Notes: generated by a model from the sequence alone, not told the origin. Shown: positions 16,326 to 28,209, counted from the stretch's first letter. The stretch: DNA of 64,000 nt from Methylocella silvestris BL2 (GCF_000021745.1 NC_011666.1:4119001-4183000); one strand, 5' to 3'. Numbers and translations: made by a program.

Positions 16326-17441
16326 GTGGAAACCGTTGACTGTGTCGTGATCGGGGCAGGAGCCGTCGGTCTTGCGATCGCGCGCGCGCTGGCGATGCGC
16401 GGCCGCGAGGTCATTGTCGTGGAGTCTGCGCGCGGGATCGGAACCGGCAATTCCTCGCGCAACAGTGAAGTCATCCATGCGGGTATCTATTATCCGCCGG
16501 GCAGCTTGATGGCGAAATTCTGCGTCGCCGGCCGGCAGGCGCTTTATGCCTATTGCCGCTCCCAGGGCATTGCGTTCGAGACCTGCGGCAAGCTGATCGT
16601 GGCGACGAATGAGGCGGAAGCCGGCTCGCTCGGCGCCATTCAAAAGCGGGCCGCCTTGAACGGCGTGGAACTGACTTATTTGGCGTCTCACGAAGCGCGG
16701 CGGCTCAACCCGGAGCTCGCCTGCGTCGGCGCCCTGTTTTCGCCTTTGACCGGCATATTGGATAGCCACGGATTCATGCTCGCGCTTCAGGCGGAGATGG
16801 AGGCGCATGGGGGCGTCCTCGCCTTGGAGAGCCCGGCGCTCGGCGGGCGGCTGCGGGACGAGGGGATCGAACTCGAGATCGGCGGCGCCGATCCGATGCG
16901 CCTCAACTGCCGGTCGGTGGTGAATTCCGCCGGACTCGGCGCGAGCGCGTTGGCGCGTCGCCTCGAGGGGTTGGACGCGGCCCATGTTCCCGAAACCTAT
17001 CTCGCCAAGGGCAATTATTTCTCACTTTCCGGCCAGCGGCCGCAATTCGCCCAGCTGATTTACCCCGTGCCCGCGCCGGGAGGTCTTGGCGTGCATCTCA
17101 CGTTCGACCTCGCGCATCAGATGCGCTTTGGCCCCGACGTCGAATGGATCGAGCAGGAGAGTTACACGGTCGACCCGGACCGCGCGCGCGGCTTTTATGA
17201 GGCAATCCGGCGCTATTGGCCCGGCTTGCAGGATGGCGCGCTGCAGCCGGCCTATTGCGGCGTCCGGCCCAAACTCGCGCCGGAAGGGGCGCCGGCGCAG
17301 GATTTTCGCATCAGCGGGCCGCGCGAGCATGGCGTTCGCGGGCTGGTCAATTTGTTTGGCGTCGAGTCCCCCGGCCTCACGGCGGCGCTGGCCATCGCCG
17401 ATCATGTCGTCCGGCTGATCGACGAACCCCAAGCGGCGTGA
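16326..17441 (+). CDS. FAD-dependent oxidoreductase, L-2-hydroxyglutarate dehydrogenase (LhgO)-like
   Basis: The 371-residue protein is a DAO-family flavoenzyme. The N-terminal dinucleotide-binding motif is DCVVIGAGAVGLAIARALA, followed by SSRNSEVIHAGIYYPPGSL, which is typical of the LhgO branch, and a C-terminal FGVESPGLTAALAIADHV flavin-binding block. It probably oxidises a 2-hydroxy acid and passes electrons to the quinone pool. The start is taken as GTG at 16326 because CAGGAG lies 8-9 bp upstream and the flavin motif begins at once; a start at 16212 would add 38 basic residues. The gene stands alone. Confidence 0.8.
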   Translation: METVDCVVIGAGAVGLAIARALAMRGREVIVVESARGIGTGNSSRNSEVIHAGIYYPPGSLMAKFCVAGRQALYAYCRSQGIAFETCGKLIVATNEAEAGSLGAIQKRAALNGVELTYLASHEARRLNPELACVGALFSPLTGILDSHGFMLALQAEMEAHGGVLALESPALGGRLRDEGIELEIGGADPMRLNCRSVVNSAGLGASALARRLEGLDAAHVPETYLAKGNYFSLSGQRPQFAQLIYPVPAPGGLGVHLTFDLAHQMRFGPDVEWIEQESYTVDPDRARGFYEAIRRYWPGLQDGALQPAYCGVRPKLAPEGAPAQDFRISGPREHGVRGLVNLFGVESPGLTAALAIADHVVRLIDEPQAA

Positions 17442-17591
17442 GCCGACGGCGACGCTTCGTTCTTCCTTTCCAACGGCGCCGGAGACGAATTTTTCAATGA
17501 GCGGCGCGGCCGGTTGAGCCAGAACAATGTCGTGTGGGACGCCGCGGATTATTCGAGAATTCGTTAATTGTTTCGCGCATTGACTGCCAAG

Positions 17592-17605
17592 TTGAGGCAG
17601 ATCAA
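17592..17605 (+). promoter_or_regulatory. possible FNR/FixK-type box
   Basis: TTGAGGCAGATCAA fits TTGA-N6-TCAA, the pattern of CRP/FNR-family sites. It lies just 2 bp before the -24 element of the ferredoxin promoter, which is too close for normal activation but could allow repression. A single match of eight fixed bases can occur by chance. Confidence 0.25.
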
Positions 17606-17606
17606 A

Positions 17607-17622
17607 TGGCATAGGCCTTGCT
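17607..17622 (+). promoter_or_regulatory. candidate sigma-54 promoter of the ferredoxin gene
   Basis: TGGCATAGGCCTTGCT matches TGGCACG-N4-TTGCT closely, with GG at 17608-17609 and GC at 17620-17621, 12 apart. Transcription would begin near 17633, about 150 nt before the ferredoxin start and about 20 nt before the large hairpin. Of the three -24/-12 candidates in the window this has the best sequence. Confidence 0.65.
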
Positions 17623-17651
17623 GAGTTGGCAATGTGACCAAATCAGACAGG

Positions 17652-17701
17652 CCGTTTTGTTGTAAAATGATCCAAAGAAGGGTCGTTTTACAACAAAACG
17701 G
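17652..17701 (+). promoter_or_regulatory. 22-bp leader hairpin with AAAGAA hexaloop (possible NasT/ANTAR target)
   Basis: The arms 17652-17673 and 17680-17701 pair over all 22 positions, 20 Watson-Crick and two G-U, around the loop AAAGAA (17674-17679). The two non-Watson-Crick positions are G-U only in the plus-strand RNA, which favours an RNA structure over a DNA operator. Loop and closing bases (CC-AAAGAA-GGG) are identical to P2 of the nitrate leader. No T run follows, so it is not a simple terminator. A preceding P1 hairpin was not found. Confidence 0.55.
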
Positions 17702-17784
17702 ACGCTGAAATGTTTTGAAACTGACAGACAAGCGCAAAGACGCCGTAACAAGTCAGGCGATGCTTACAAGATGGGGATTAAATT

Positions 17785-18153
17785 ATGCCGGTTGTAACTT
17801 TTACTTCGGAGACGCTGCATCGGGACGTGCGGGCTTACGCCACAGCGGGCGACACCAGCACGGTGCTCAGCGTCGCTCTCGCGCAGGGCGTCAAAATCCC
17901 GCATGATTGCCGTGACGGCGAATGCGGCTCCTGCCTGATCGAGGTCAAATATGTTGAAGGCAAGCCGAAAATGGCGATCGCGCTGACGGAGAAGGAGAAG
18001 ATCAAGCTCCGCGAGCTTGGGAAGATTACCGCTCAGCAAATTCAAGACGCTGAAACCAACGATATTGCGCCGCCCTACCGGCTCGCCTGCCAGTTCATCG
18101 TCCGCGAAGAAGAGATTATCATCCACTTCACCGGCGAGCCGGCTGGAGCCTGA
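17785..18153 (+). CDS. [2Fe-2S] ferredoxin
   Basis: The 122-residue plant/bacterial-type ferredoxin carries electrons on a [2Fe-2S] cluster bound by Cys42, Cys47, Cys50 and Cys102 (CRDGECGSC and LACQ). It has a roughly 40-residue insertion rich in Lys and Glu between the third and fourth ligand, longer than in photosynthetic ferredoxins. It is preceded by a sigma-54-like promoter and a structured leader resembling that of the nitrate operon, so it may donate electrons to nitrate reductase. Nitrogenase-linked ferredoxins are also often sigma-54 dependent, but no nif gene is in the window. A ferritin-like gene follows after 79 bp. Confidence 0.88.
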   Translation: MPVVTFTSETLHRDVRAYATAGDTSTVLSVALAQGVKIPHDCRDGECGSCLIEVKYVEGKPKMAIALTEKEKIKLRELGKITAQQIQDAETNDIAPPYRLACQFIVREEEIIIHFTGEPAGA

Positions 18154-18232
18154 ATCTTGCGTGGCGCTAAACCGCCTCGCCAGGTAGGATGAACACAAAC
18201 CGCGCGTCGCGTAACGCATAAGGGGCAGTCAC

Positions 18233-18724
18233 ATGCACACCGTCGAAGAGTTTCTTGCCTATGCTGTCAAGCTAGAGGAAGAGGCGGCGATTCGATTTGG
18301 CGAGCTTGCGGACGTCATGCAAAGCTGCGGCAATGGCGATGTCGGCAAGCTGTTCCGGCGCCTCTCCGATTATTCAAGACTGCATCTTGCCGACGCAAAG
18401 GCGCGGTCGGGCTTTCGCGACATCCCGGAGATGAGGCCGAATGAATTCGCGTGGCCTGATTTCGAAAGTCCGGAATCCGCGGCGATCTGGGCCGCCGACC
18501 CCTTCATCGGCCGCGATCAGGCGCTGGAGATCGCGCGCGACGCGGAACAGGCGAGCCTCGATTATTACACCAAGATCTATCAGACGACCAACGATTCCGA
18601 GGTTCGCGTTCTCGCCAAGGAGTTTGTTGAGGAGGAAACCCAGCACGTCGCCGAGATCAACAAATGGATCGCCGCGCATAAGGCCGGCGGGCCGCTGCCT
18701 GTTGATCGCCTGCGCGTTTTCTGA
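18233..18724 (+). CDS. ferritin-like/rubrerythrin-type diiron protein
   Basis: This 163-residue, mostly helical protein has Glu- and His-rich helices typical of the ferritin-like superfamily: YAVKLEEEAAIRFGELADVM, DYSRLHLADAK, ARDAEQASLDYYTKIY and KEFVEEETQHVAEINKW, the last with an E-x2-H pair. It lacks the rubredoxin Cys domain of full rubrerythrins. Such proteins reduce peroxide or store iron; the exact role here is open. It lies 79 bp after the ferredoxin on the same strand and probably shares its transcript. The etf genes behind it are convergent, 23 bp away. Confidence 0.75.
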   Translation: MHTVEEFLAYAVKLEEEAAIRFGELADVMQSCGNGDVGKLFRRLSDYSRLHLADAKARSGFRDIPEMRPNEFAWPDFESPESAAIWAADPFIGRDQALEIARDAEQASLDYYTKIYQTTNDSEVRVLAKEFVEEETQHVAEINKWIAAHKAGGPLPVDRLRVF

Positions 18725-18747
18725 AGCGGCGGCTCGCGCTTCAACCA

Positions 18748-19683
18748 TCAAGATTTCAGGGCGGCCGCGAGTTCAGGCAGCGCCTGAAACAAATCCGCGA
18801 CAAGGCCATAATCGGCGACATCGAAGATCGGCGCGCTTTCATCCTTGTTAATCGCGACGATGATTTTCGACTCTCCCATGCCGGCGAGGTGCTGTATGGC
18901 TCCTGATATGCCGACTGCAATATAAAGGTCGGGCGCCACGATCTTGCCGGTCTGGCCGACCTGCAGATCGTTTGATACGAAGCCAGCGTCAACGGCGGCG
19001 CGGCTGGCGCCGATCGCCGCTCCAAGGGATTGCGCGATCGGCTCGATCAGCTTGAAATTATCGCCGCTTTGCATGCCCCTGCCGCCCGAGATGACGATCC
19101 GAGCAGAGGTCAGTTCCGGGCGTTCCGATTTGGAGAGCTCATCGCGCAGGAAGCTTGCGTCCGCCTCCGCAGGCGCCGCAGGCGTCGTCACGATCGGCGC
19201 GGCGCCGCCAGCGGTCGCCGCGGGCTCGAAAGCGGTCGCGCGTATCGTGATGACCTTTAATTTGTCTTTCGACTGGACCGTGGCGAGGGCGTTGCCGGCA
19301 TAGATCGGGCGCACAAATGTGTCGGGGGACACAACCGCAACGATCTCCGAAATCTGCTGCACGTCGCATTTAGCCGCCACGCGCGGCAGGATATTCTTGC
19401 CGAATGTTGTAGCGGCGGCGACGATCGCCGCATAATCCGCGGCAAGTGCGATCAGCAGCGGGGCCAGCGTCTCCGCCAGCGGGTGAGCATAGAGCGGATC
19501 GTCGGCGGTAAGCACTTTCGTGACTCCGGCGACGGCGGCGGCGGCTTCGGCCAATTCGCGAACATTATGTCCGGCGACGAGAAGATGCGCCTCGCCGCCG
19601 AGGCGCAAGGCGGCCGTGACGGCGCTGAGCGTCGCGGCTCTCAGATGATGGCCGTCATGTTCGGCGAGCACCAATGCAGCCAT
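18748..19683 (-). CDS. etfA: electron transfer flavoprotein alpha subunit
   Basis: The 311-residue FAD-binding subunit accepts electrons from acyl-CoA and related dehydrogenases together with EtfB. The C-terminal FAD domain has [26 protein letters not shown] and GAIQHLAGM, and ends with [11 protein letters not shown], all typical of the housekeeping EtfA rather than the longer FixB of nitrogen fixers. It begins 1 bp after etfB ends. No ETF:quinone oxidoreductase gene is present in the window. Confidence 0.95.
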   Translation of the reverse strand: MAALVLAEHDGHHLRAATLSAVTAALRLGGEAHLLVAGHNVRELAEAAAAVAGVTKVLTADDPLYAHPLAETLAPLLIALAADYAAIVAAATTFGKNILPRVAAKCDVQQISEIVAVVSPDTFVRPIYAGNALATVQSKDKLKVITIRATAFEPAATAGGAAPIVTTPAAPAEADASFLRDELSKSERPELTSARIVISGGRGMQSGDNFKLIEPIAQSLGAAIGASRAAVDAGFVSNDLQVGQTGKIVAPDLYIAVGISGAIQHLAGMGESKIIVAINKDESAPIFDVADYGLVADLFQALPELAAALKS

Positions 19684-19684
19684 A

Positions 19685-20434
19685 TCAGATCACCTTCGCT
19701 TCGGTCTTCAATTTGTCGACGAGTTCGGCGACGGTCTTCACCTTGATTCCGGCGCTGCGCTTTGGCGGCGCCTCCACCCGCAACGTGGCGAGACGAGGCG
19801 CGAGATCGAGGCCGAGCGTCGCGGCGGCGATGATGTCGAGCGGCTTCTTCTTCGCCTTCATGATGTTGGGGAGGCTTGCGTAGCGCGGCTCGTTGAGGCG
19901 AAGGTCGGTTGTGACGACGGCCGGGAGCGCCAGCGACAGCGTCTCGAGGCCGCCGTCGATTTCCCGCGTCACCTCGGCGCGTCCGTTGGCGATTGCCAGC
20001 TTTGAGGCGAAGGTTCCCTGCGGCCAGCCAAGCAAGGCGGCGAGCGCCTGTCCGGTCTGGTTCGAATCATCGTCAATCGCCTGCTTGCCGAGAATCGCAA
20101 TCTGCGGCGCTTCCCGTTCGCAGAGCGCCTTGAGGATTTTAGCGACAGCCAGCGGCTGTATCTCTTCGTTGGTCTCGATGAGGATTGCGCGGTCGGCGCC
20201 GATCGCCAGCGCCGAGCGCAGCACGTCCTGGGCCGCCGCCGGGCCGATCGTCACCACAACGATCTCCGAGACGATCCCGGCCTCCTTAAGCCGCACCGCT
20301 TCTTCCACGGCGATTTCGTCGAAGGGGTTCGCCGAGAATTTTACATTCGCCGTCTCGACGCCGGAATTGTCGGCCTTCACGCGGATCTTGACATTGTAGT
20401 CGATGACCCGCTTCACCGCCACGAGGGCTTTCAT
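19685..20434 (-). CDS. etfB: electron transfer flavoprotein beta subunit
   Basis: The 249-residue subunit binds AMP and completes the EtfAB heterodimer. Recognisable blocks are [38 protein letters not shown], the AMP-loop region [16 protein letters not shown] and [16 protein letters not shown] followed by [11 protein letters not shown]. Length and motifs match housekeeping EtfB of alphaproteobacteria. It is the first gene of etfBA; its promoter must lie in the 189-bp gap before the TetR gene. Confidence 0.95.
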   Translation of the reverse strand: MKALVAVKRVIDYNVKIRVKADNSGVETANVKFSANPFDEIAVEEAVRLKEAGIVSEIVVVTIGPAAAQDVLRSALAIGADRAILIETNEEIQPLAVAKILKALCEREAPQIAILGKQAIDDDSNQTGQALAALLGWPQGTFASKLAIANGRAEVTREIDGGLETLSLALPAVVTTDLRLNEPRYASLPNIMKAKKKPLDIIAAATLGLDLAPRLATLRVEAPPKRSAGIKVKTVAELVDKLKTEAKVI

Positions 20435-20623
20435 CGCGATGCGTAACCTTTCCTGGAATTCTGCGCGCAGCAGAATAAGGAGCGCAGCCGCCGCAGCATG
20501 TCAAACGTCAACGTCGCTCGGGCGCACTATACAGCGACAGCCGGCGCGGCGTCGATTACGCTGGCGACATCACGCGCGCGTCAAATCGCGCCAGGGGACG
20601 CGGGCGCGGATTATAAAGACAGT

Positions 20624-21301
20624 TCACGCGTCGTTGGCGACCGAAGGCCGACGATCGGGCGACGCCGCTTGCGCCTCCGCCGGCCGCCATGCGTTCAATC
20701 CGCCCAGCATAAATTTCGTCAGGAACGCGCGCAGCGTTTCGATGCGGATTTCTGGCGGCTGTGTCGCGCGAAAAACGGCCTCGGCGCCGGCCGCGATAAT
20801 CATGGCGGCGAACAGCCCGGCTTCCTCGTCGGACATGGCGGACGGGGGGATGAAGCGCCGCAAATCCCGTTCGAGATCGGTCGAGAGGCTGTGGATCGCC
20901 GTCGACGGATAGACCTCCGAGCGGATGTAGTGCTGATTGCGCTGGATGAAATCCATTGCGCCGTCGATCGACTGGACGAAATCGAGATAAGAACTATAGG
21001 CAAGAAACAGCAACTCTTCCGCATTCGTCGCCCGCGCGCGGACGGCGCGAGTCTCGATCCGCAACCGCTCAAATAGATCCTGCGCGATCACTTCGAAGAT
21101 CGCCTCTTTCGTGCGGAAATAATTGTAAAAGGTGCCGGGAGAGAGACCGCTCAGCTTGACGATGTCGCGTACATTCGCCGCGTCCATTCCAACGTTGCAG
21201 AACACGCGCCAGGCCGCGGCCTGAATGTCGGCGCTGTTTTGCTGGCGCGTGCATTCGCGCTTTTCCGAAGCGCGGTATTTCCGGGCCGGGGACGTCGTCA
21301 T
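20624..21301 (-). CDS. TetR-family transcriptional regulator
   Basis: The 225-residue protein has an N-terminal TetR DNA-binding domain, with IQAAAWRVFCNVGMDAANV and the recognition part VRDIVKLSGLSPGTFYNYFR at about residues 45-64. The C-terminal ligand domain gives no clue to the inducer. It is upstream of etfBA on the same strand, with 189 bp between, and divergent from the VOC gene with 244 bp between, so either could be a target. TetR regulators next to etf often respond to acyl-CoA, but that is only context. Confidence 0.88.
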   Translation of the reverse strand: MTTSPARKYRASEKRECTRQQNSADIQAAAWRVFCNVGMDAANVRDIVKLSGLSPGTFYNYFRTKEAIFEVIAQDLFERLRIETRAVRARATNAEELLFLAYSSYLDFVQSIDGAMDFIQRNQHYIRSEVYPSTAIHSLSTDLERDLRRFIPPSAMSDEEAGLFAAMIIAAGAEAVFRATQPPEIRIETLRAFLTKFMLGGLNAWRPAEAQAASPDRRPSVANDA

Positions 21302-21545
21302 GGCGTTACCGTTACCTGCGTGTTTCTAAACCTCAAACGACATAACTCCGTATAAGACTTAACTCAACCTTCTATGACGCCTTTGTGTGGCCTGATTGCG
21401 ACTTAAGAGCCGTTCGACTAAGCATAGTTTGTCTTACACATCGGCAGCAGCGAAGCTTACGCTTTGCGCCGGCTATATTGATCCTGAGCCGGCGCGGCGC
21501 CGCCGGATCGCACACGCCCATTCATCGAGGGAGCTCGACAGACGT

Positions 21546-21941
21546 ATGACAAAAGCCATTCACATGATGATACGGGTGTTGGAGGAGCAGCGCTCGGTGG
21601 CGTTCTACGACGCCGCGTTCGGGCTGAAGATCGCCGATCGAATCCCCTTCGACGACTTTACGCTGATCTATTTGCGCAACGCCGACGCTGATTTTGAACT
21701 CGAACTGACGGTCAACCATGGCCGGACCGAGCCCTATGCGCTTGGCGACGGCTATGGCCATCTCGCTTTTGTCGTCGATGATCTGGAGCGCGAACGTGAC
21801 CTGATAACGTCACGCGGATTGACCCCTAATCCGATCAAGGAAATGTTTCACGACGGCGCTCTGATGGCGCGGTTTTTCTTCATTCAGGATCCGGATGGCT
21901 ACAAGATTGAAGTCTTGCAACGCCATGGGCGCTACCGTTAG
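21546..21941 (+). CDS. VOC-family (glyoxalase I-like) protein
   Basis: This 131-residue protein has two beta-alpha-beta-beta-beta repeats. The four metal ligand positions of glyoxalase I can be placed: His in AIHMMIRV, Glu in FELELTV, His in GYGHLAFVVDDL and Glu in YKIEVLQRHG. That favours lactoylglutathione lyase (GloA) activity. Methylmalonyl-CoA epimerase is in the same superfamily and the mutase gene is close by and convergent, but epimerases have a different ligand set and this sequence looks more like GloA. The ATG at 21546 starts directly at the fold. Confidence 0.8.
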   Translation: MTKAIHMMIRVLEEQRSVAFYDAAFGLKIADRIPFDDFTLIYLRNADADFELELTVNHGRTEPYALGDGYGHLAFVVDDLERERDLITSRGLTPNPIKEMFHDGALMARFFFIQDPDGYKIEVLQRHGRYR

Positions 21942-22123
21942 CCGAGCCAGCCGCAGCGAGTCGGCGTCAGGGCGATTGTGTTTGGGGACGCCATCCTCAT
22001 CAACACAGGCCGGACGGCTTCATCGATACATCCGCGTCGATCGACGCTCGAAAGCCTTGCGGATTTCGCGGCGCTGCCCGGCGCCGCACGTGATCAGGCG
22101 GTAGGCGGCGCTCCTATCCGAGT

Positions 22124-24333
<2,210 letters not shown>

Positions 24334-24334
<1 letters not shown>

Positions 24335-26199
24335 CATGCCCTCGGCTTTTTGTTCCAGATCCGGCGCAGGAAGGAAACGGCGTTGCTTCCGGCGAAGATG
24401 AAATCCTCGACGCCGGCGCGGCGCAGCGCGCCCTCGAACTCGCCGGGCCAACTGGCGACCACGACCCGGACGCCGATCGCGGAAAGTTCGCGCGCGGCTG
24501 CTTCAAGGCGGCTGCCCGAGACATGTTCATGGCCATTGCCGCTCGCGGCATAGGCCGCTTCGCTCGGGCAGAGGCATGCGGCGAGCGCGCCGGAGGCGAG
24601 GCAGGCGTCGGTCAGCGTTTCGAGATCGGCGAAAATCTCAAGCTCGGCGGTCTCGAAGCCGGCGGCCTCGAACACGCCCCGCGCAAAGTCGCGGCGCGCC
24701 CCGGATTCGGCGTTGGCGTCGAGCCTTGCCAGGAAAATACGCGGACGCGCGCCATGGGCGGCGAGCCAGGCATCCGATTTGTCGCGCAGACGTTCGAACG
24801 GCTCGGCGTCGCGCTGGCACGGGAGCGCCCCGCGCGCCGATCGCGAAGCGGCGGCCGGGCGCCGGTTCGACGACAGCACGGGCGGAACGATTTCGCCAAG
24901 ATCCGGAAAGATGCTGACGCCGGTGAGCGCGCGCGCGCGCGAGGCGAAATCCTGCCGGCGCCGGGCGCGCGAGAGAGCGAGCGTATCCTGCCAGAAGCCC
25001 GAGGCGAGCGCCTTCGGGAAGCCGCCCGCCGTCTCGATTCTCTGAAACAGATCCCAGGCTTTTTCGCAGAGGCCGACAGTCAGCGCCTCGATCGCGCCAG
25101 ATCCCGCGGTCGGATCGGCGACGCGGGTCAAATAGCTTTCATCCAAGAGGATCGCGCCGGTGTTGCGGGCGAGCCGCCGCGCGAATTCATCCGGAAGGCC
25201 AAGCGCCGCCGTATAGGGCGACACGCTCACGCTGTCGGCCCCGCCGATCATCGCCGCGGCGCAGCCGAGCGCGCCGCGCAGCAGATTGCCGTAGACGTCG
25301 CGCCGCGTCAGCATCCGCCATGACGTCTCGGCATGAAGCCGCAGCGGCGCGCTCGGGACGCCACATGATTTTTCGACAAGCGCCCAAAGTTGCCTCAGGG
25401 CGCGCAGTTTGGCGATTCCCGTCAACACGTCGGCTTCCGTGACGAGCACGAAGCTGAGCGCGGTCGACGCTTTGGCCAGCTGGCCGGCGCCGGCGAGGGC
25501 GCGCAGATAGGCGACGCCTGTCGCCAGCACGGAGGCGAGCTCTTCGGCCTCGGTCGCGCCCGCCTCGTTGTAGGGCCGCGCGTCCGCGCGCATGAGAGGG
25601 GAGGCGAAGCCATGTTCGCGCAGCGTGGCGCAGGCGTTGGCGACGGCGGCTTCCTCATTCTTCCAATTGGTCGGGGGGCCGCCCCGCGCGGCGAACACGC
25701 CAATCGGATCAAAGCCGAAGTCAACGTCGATCGAGGCCGGATCGTGGCTGCGCCGCTCGATGAGATCGGCGAATTGCAGCGCGGCTCCGACGCCGCCGGG
25801 CGCCGGTTCGAGGCGAATGGAAATCAGATCGAGACGAACGCCGCCGAGCGCCTGGTTGAGGTCCTCGGCGCTCTGGGCGTGAAGGCCGAAACCGCGCGCG
25901 GCAGCGGCGCCCTCGAAGCTGATCGTCAATCCGCCGGCGCCGCCTTCGAGATCGGCGGTCGCGAGCGCCTTCGCCGCGAAGGGATCGGGATGATCGAGGC
26001 GGGCGATGATCCGGCAGGCGTTTCCGGCGCGCCAGGGCTGTGGCGCGGGGTCGGCTTTCGGATAGAGCGGCGCGATCGGAATCGCGTCATCGGTTTGGAA
26101 GGCCGGAAGCGCGCCGGAGGGCGATTTCGCTATGATGCGCGCGACTGCGGCGCGCCAGGCGGCTTCGCCCGCGGCGTCGGAAAAAGCGAGCGCCGTCAC
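24334..26199 (-). CDS. mutA: methylmalonyl-CoA mutase small (beta) subunit
   Basis: The 621-residue non-catalytic partner of MutB keeps the barrel fold (for example [36 protein letters not shown] and [15 protein letters not shown]) but its C-terminal cobalamin-like domain has [15 protein letters not shown] where the catalytic subunit has DGHDRG, so the cobalt-binding His is missing, as is normal for MutA. It overlaps pccA by 4 bp and mutB by 1-4 bp, so the four genes are translationally coupled. Confidence 0.92.
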
Positions 26200-28202
26200 G
26201 CCGCAAAATCCATGATGACGGCGTCGACCGCAAGGCTCTGACCGGCCGCCGCATAGACCTTGCCGATTGTCGCGTCGCGTTCCGCGCGCAGGATGTTCTC
26301 CATCTTCATCGCCTCGACGATCGCCAGCGCTTCGCCGGCTTTTACGGCCTGTCCTTCGCTCACCAGAACCTCGCGGATGAGGCCGGGCATCGGGCAGAGC
26401 AGATGCTTGCCGCTGTCCGCCGCGCGTTTTTCCGGCATGAGCCGCACGAGTTCGGCTTCACGCTGGGTATAGACGCGCGCTTCGGCAAAAAATCCGCCAT
26501 GTGCGAGCAGGACGCCGTTCAAAATGGGGCGGACCTGCGCGGCGATGCGTTCGCCGTCGACCACGCCGCGCCACACCGGTTCGCCCGGTTTCCACAAGGA
26601 GAGGACCGAAACCAGCCGTCCGTCCTCAAAGGCAAGGTTGAGGCCTTTTGGCGTTTCGTCGATCTCGAAGGCGAAGTCTTCCGCGCCGACGACGACGTGG
26701 CGGCGGCGCTCGAAAGTGACCGCTTTGGCGACCGGCATCTGCCCGGAAATCCGGCGCTTGCGTTGATTGAGCTGGTGGTCGATCGCCCCCGCAATTGCGG
26801 CGAGGCGCAGGGCGATCGCGCCGGCAGGCGCCGGATTGGCGAAGCCTTCCGGATATTCCTCGGCGATGAACCCCGTCGAGAGCCGCCCCTCGCGCCAGCG
26901 CGGATGGGACATGAGGCTCGAAAGAAAAGGGATGTTGTGGCGGATGCCGTCGAGGGCGAAGGCGTCGAGCGCGGCGCTGTGGCCGTGGATCGCCTCGCTC
27001 CGCGTCGGCGCGTGCGTCACGAGCTTGGCGATCATCGGATCATAATGGATCGCGATCTCGCCGCCTTCGGCGACGCCCGTATCGTTGCGGATGGTGAGCT
27101 CGCCGAATTTGCCTTCGGCCGGGGGACGGTAGGTTGTGAGCCGCCCGATCGAGGGCAGGAAGCCGCGGGTCGGGTCTTCGGCATAGACGCGGCTTTCGAC
27201 GGCCCAGCCAGAGAGGCGCACATCTTCCTGCGCGAGGGGCAGCGGCTCGCCGGCGGCGCTGCGGATCATCAGCTCGACGAGGTCGAGGCCGGTGATCAGT
27301 TCGGTGACGGGATGCTCGACCTGCAGCCTGGTGTTCATCTCGAGAAAATAGAAGCTCCGGTCCTGGCCCGCGACGAATTCGACGGTGCCGGCCGAATCAT
27401 AGCCGACCGCTTGCGCGAGAGCCACCGCCTGCGCGCCCATGAGTTCGCGCGTCGCTGCGTCAAGCAGCGGGGAGGGCGCTTCCTCGATGATCTTCTGATT
27501 GCGCCGCTGGATCGAACATTCGCGTTCGCCGAGATGTATCACATGGCCATGCTTGTCCCCAATGATCTGAATCTCGACGTGCCGTGGATTTTCGATGAAT
27601 TTCTCGATGAAGATGCGGTCGTCGCCGAAGGAGGATTTGGCTTCCGATTTGGCGCGCGCAAATCCTTCCTCGACCTCGCCTGCCGATCTTGCGATGCGCA
27701 TGCCTTTGCCGCCGCCGCCGGCCGACGCCTTGATCATGACCGGAAAGCCGATGTCGGCGGCGATGCGCGCGGCGTCCGCGCCATCCTTGATGATTTCGAG
27801 ATTGCCCGGGACCGTCGAAACGCCGGCGGCGCGCGCGAAGCGCTTCGATTCGATCTTGTCGCCCATCGCCGCGATGGCGCCGACATTCGGGCCGATGAAG
27901 GCGATATTTTCCGTCGCCAGCGCCTCGGCGAAAGCCGCCCGCTCCGACAAAAAGCCATAGCCGGGATGCACGGCCTCGGCCCCCGTTTTGCGGCAGGCCT
28001 CAAGGATGTTGTCGATCATGAGATAGCTTTGCGCCGCCGGCGCCGGACCGATATGAACCGCCTCGTCGGCCATCTCGACATGCCTTGCGTCGCGATCGGC
28101 GTCGGAATAGACGGCGACAGTCGCAATGCCAAGCCGGCGCGCCGTCTTGATGATGCGACAGGCGATCTCGCCGCGGTTCGCGATCAGGATCTTTCCGAAC
28201 AT
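26196..28202 (-). CDS. pccA: propionyl-CoA carboxylase alpha subunit (biotin carboxylase/carrier)
   Basis: The 668-residue protein has a biotin carboxylase part (about 1-450: FGKILIANRGEIACRI, the ATP-grasp glycine loop KASAGGGGKGMRI, and FLEMNTRLQVEHPVTE) and a C-terminal biotin carrier domain with the biotinylated Lys in VEAMKMEN. The middle linker domain binds the beta subunit. It lies 7 bp after pccB and overlaps mutA by 4 bp. The neighbouring mutase genes make propionyl-CoA the likely substrate rather than acetyl-CoA or 3-methylcrotonyl-CoA. Confidence 0.93.
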   Translation of the reverse strand: MFGKILIANRGEIACRIIKTARRLGIATVAVYSDADRDARHVEMADEAVHIGPAPAAQSYLMIDNILEACRKTGAEAVHPGYGFLSERAAFAEALATENIAFIGPNVGAIAAMGDKIESKRFARAAGVSTVPGNLEIIKDGADAARIAADIGFPVMIKASAGGGGKGMRIARSAGEVEEGFARAKSEAKSSFGDDRIFIEKFIENPRHVEIQIIGDKHGHVIHLGERECSIQRRNQKIIEEAPSPLLDAATRELMGAQAVALAQAVGYDSAGTVEFVAGQDRSFYFLEMNTRLQVEHPVTELITGLDLVELMIRSAAGEPLPLAQEDVRLSGWAVESRVYAEDPTRGFLPSIGRLTTYRPPAEGKFGELTIRNDTGVAEGGEIAIHYDPMIAKLVTHAPTRSEAIHGHSAALDAFALDGIRHNIPFLSSLMSHPRWREGRLSTGFIAEEYPEGFANPAPAGAIALRLAAIAGAIDHQLNQRKRRISGQMPVAKAVTFERRRHVVVGAEDFAFEIDETPKGLNLAFEDGRLVSVLSLWKPGEPVWRGVVDGERIAAQVRPILNGVLLAHGGFFAEARVYTQREAELVRLMPEKRAADSGKHLLCPMPGLIREVLVSEGQAVKAGEALAIVEAMKMENILRAERDATIGKVYAAAGQSLAVDAVIMDFAA

Positions 28203-28209
28203 TACGTCC

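Larger units (their letters stand above)
17442..17784. other. 343-bp intergenic control region upstream of the ferredoxin gene
   Basis: No gene is seen here. From left to right the stretch contains about 150 bp of unremarkable sequence, a TTGA-N6-TCAA box (17592-17605), a sigma-54-type -24/-12 promoter (17607-17622), a 22-bp hairpin with loop AAAGAA (17652-17701), and about 80 bp of A-rich leader before the ferredoxin start at 17785. Base composition is more AT-rich than the flanking genes. Confidence 0.8.

Noticed and set aside
18748-20434. fixAB-type genes linked to nitrogen fixation
   Set aside because: Both proteins have housekeeping EtfA/EtfB lengths and motifs, and fixC and fixX are absent. 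They are also on the opposite strand from the ferredoxin.
21546-21941. Methylmalonyl-CoA epimerase
   Set aside because: The protein is close to the mutase genes and in the VOC superfamily, but its ligand positions and sequence fit glyoxalase I-like proteins better.
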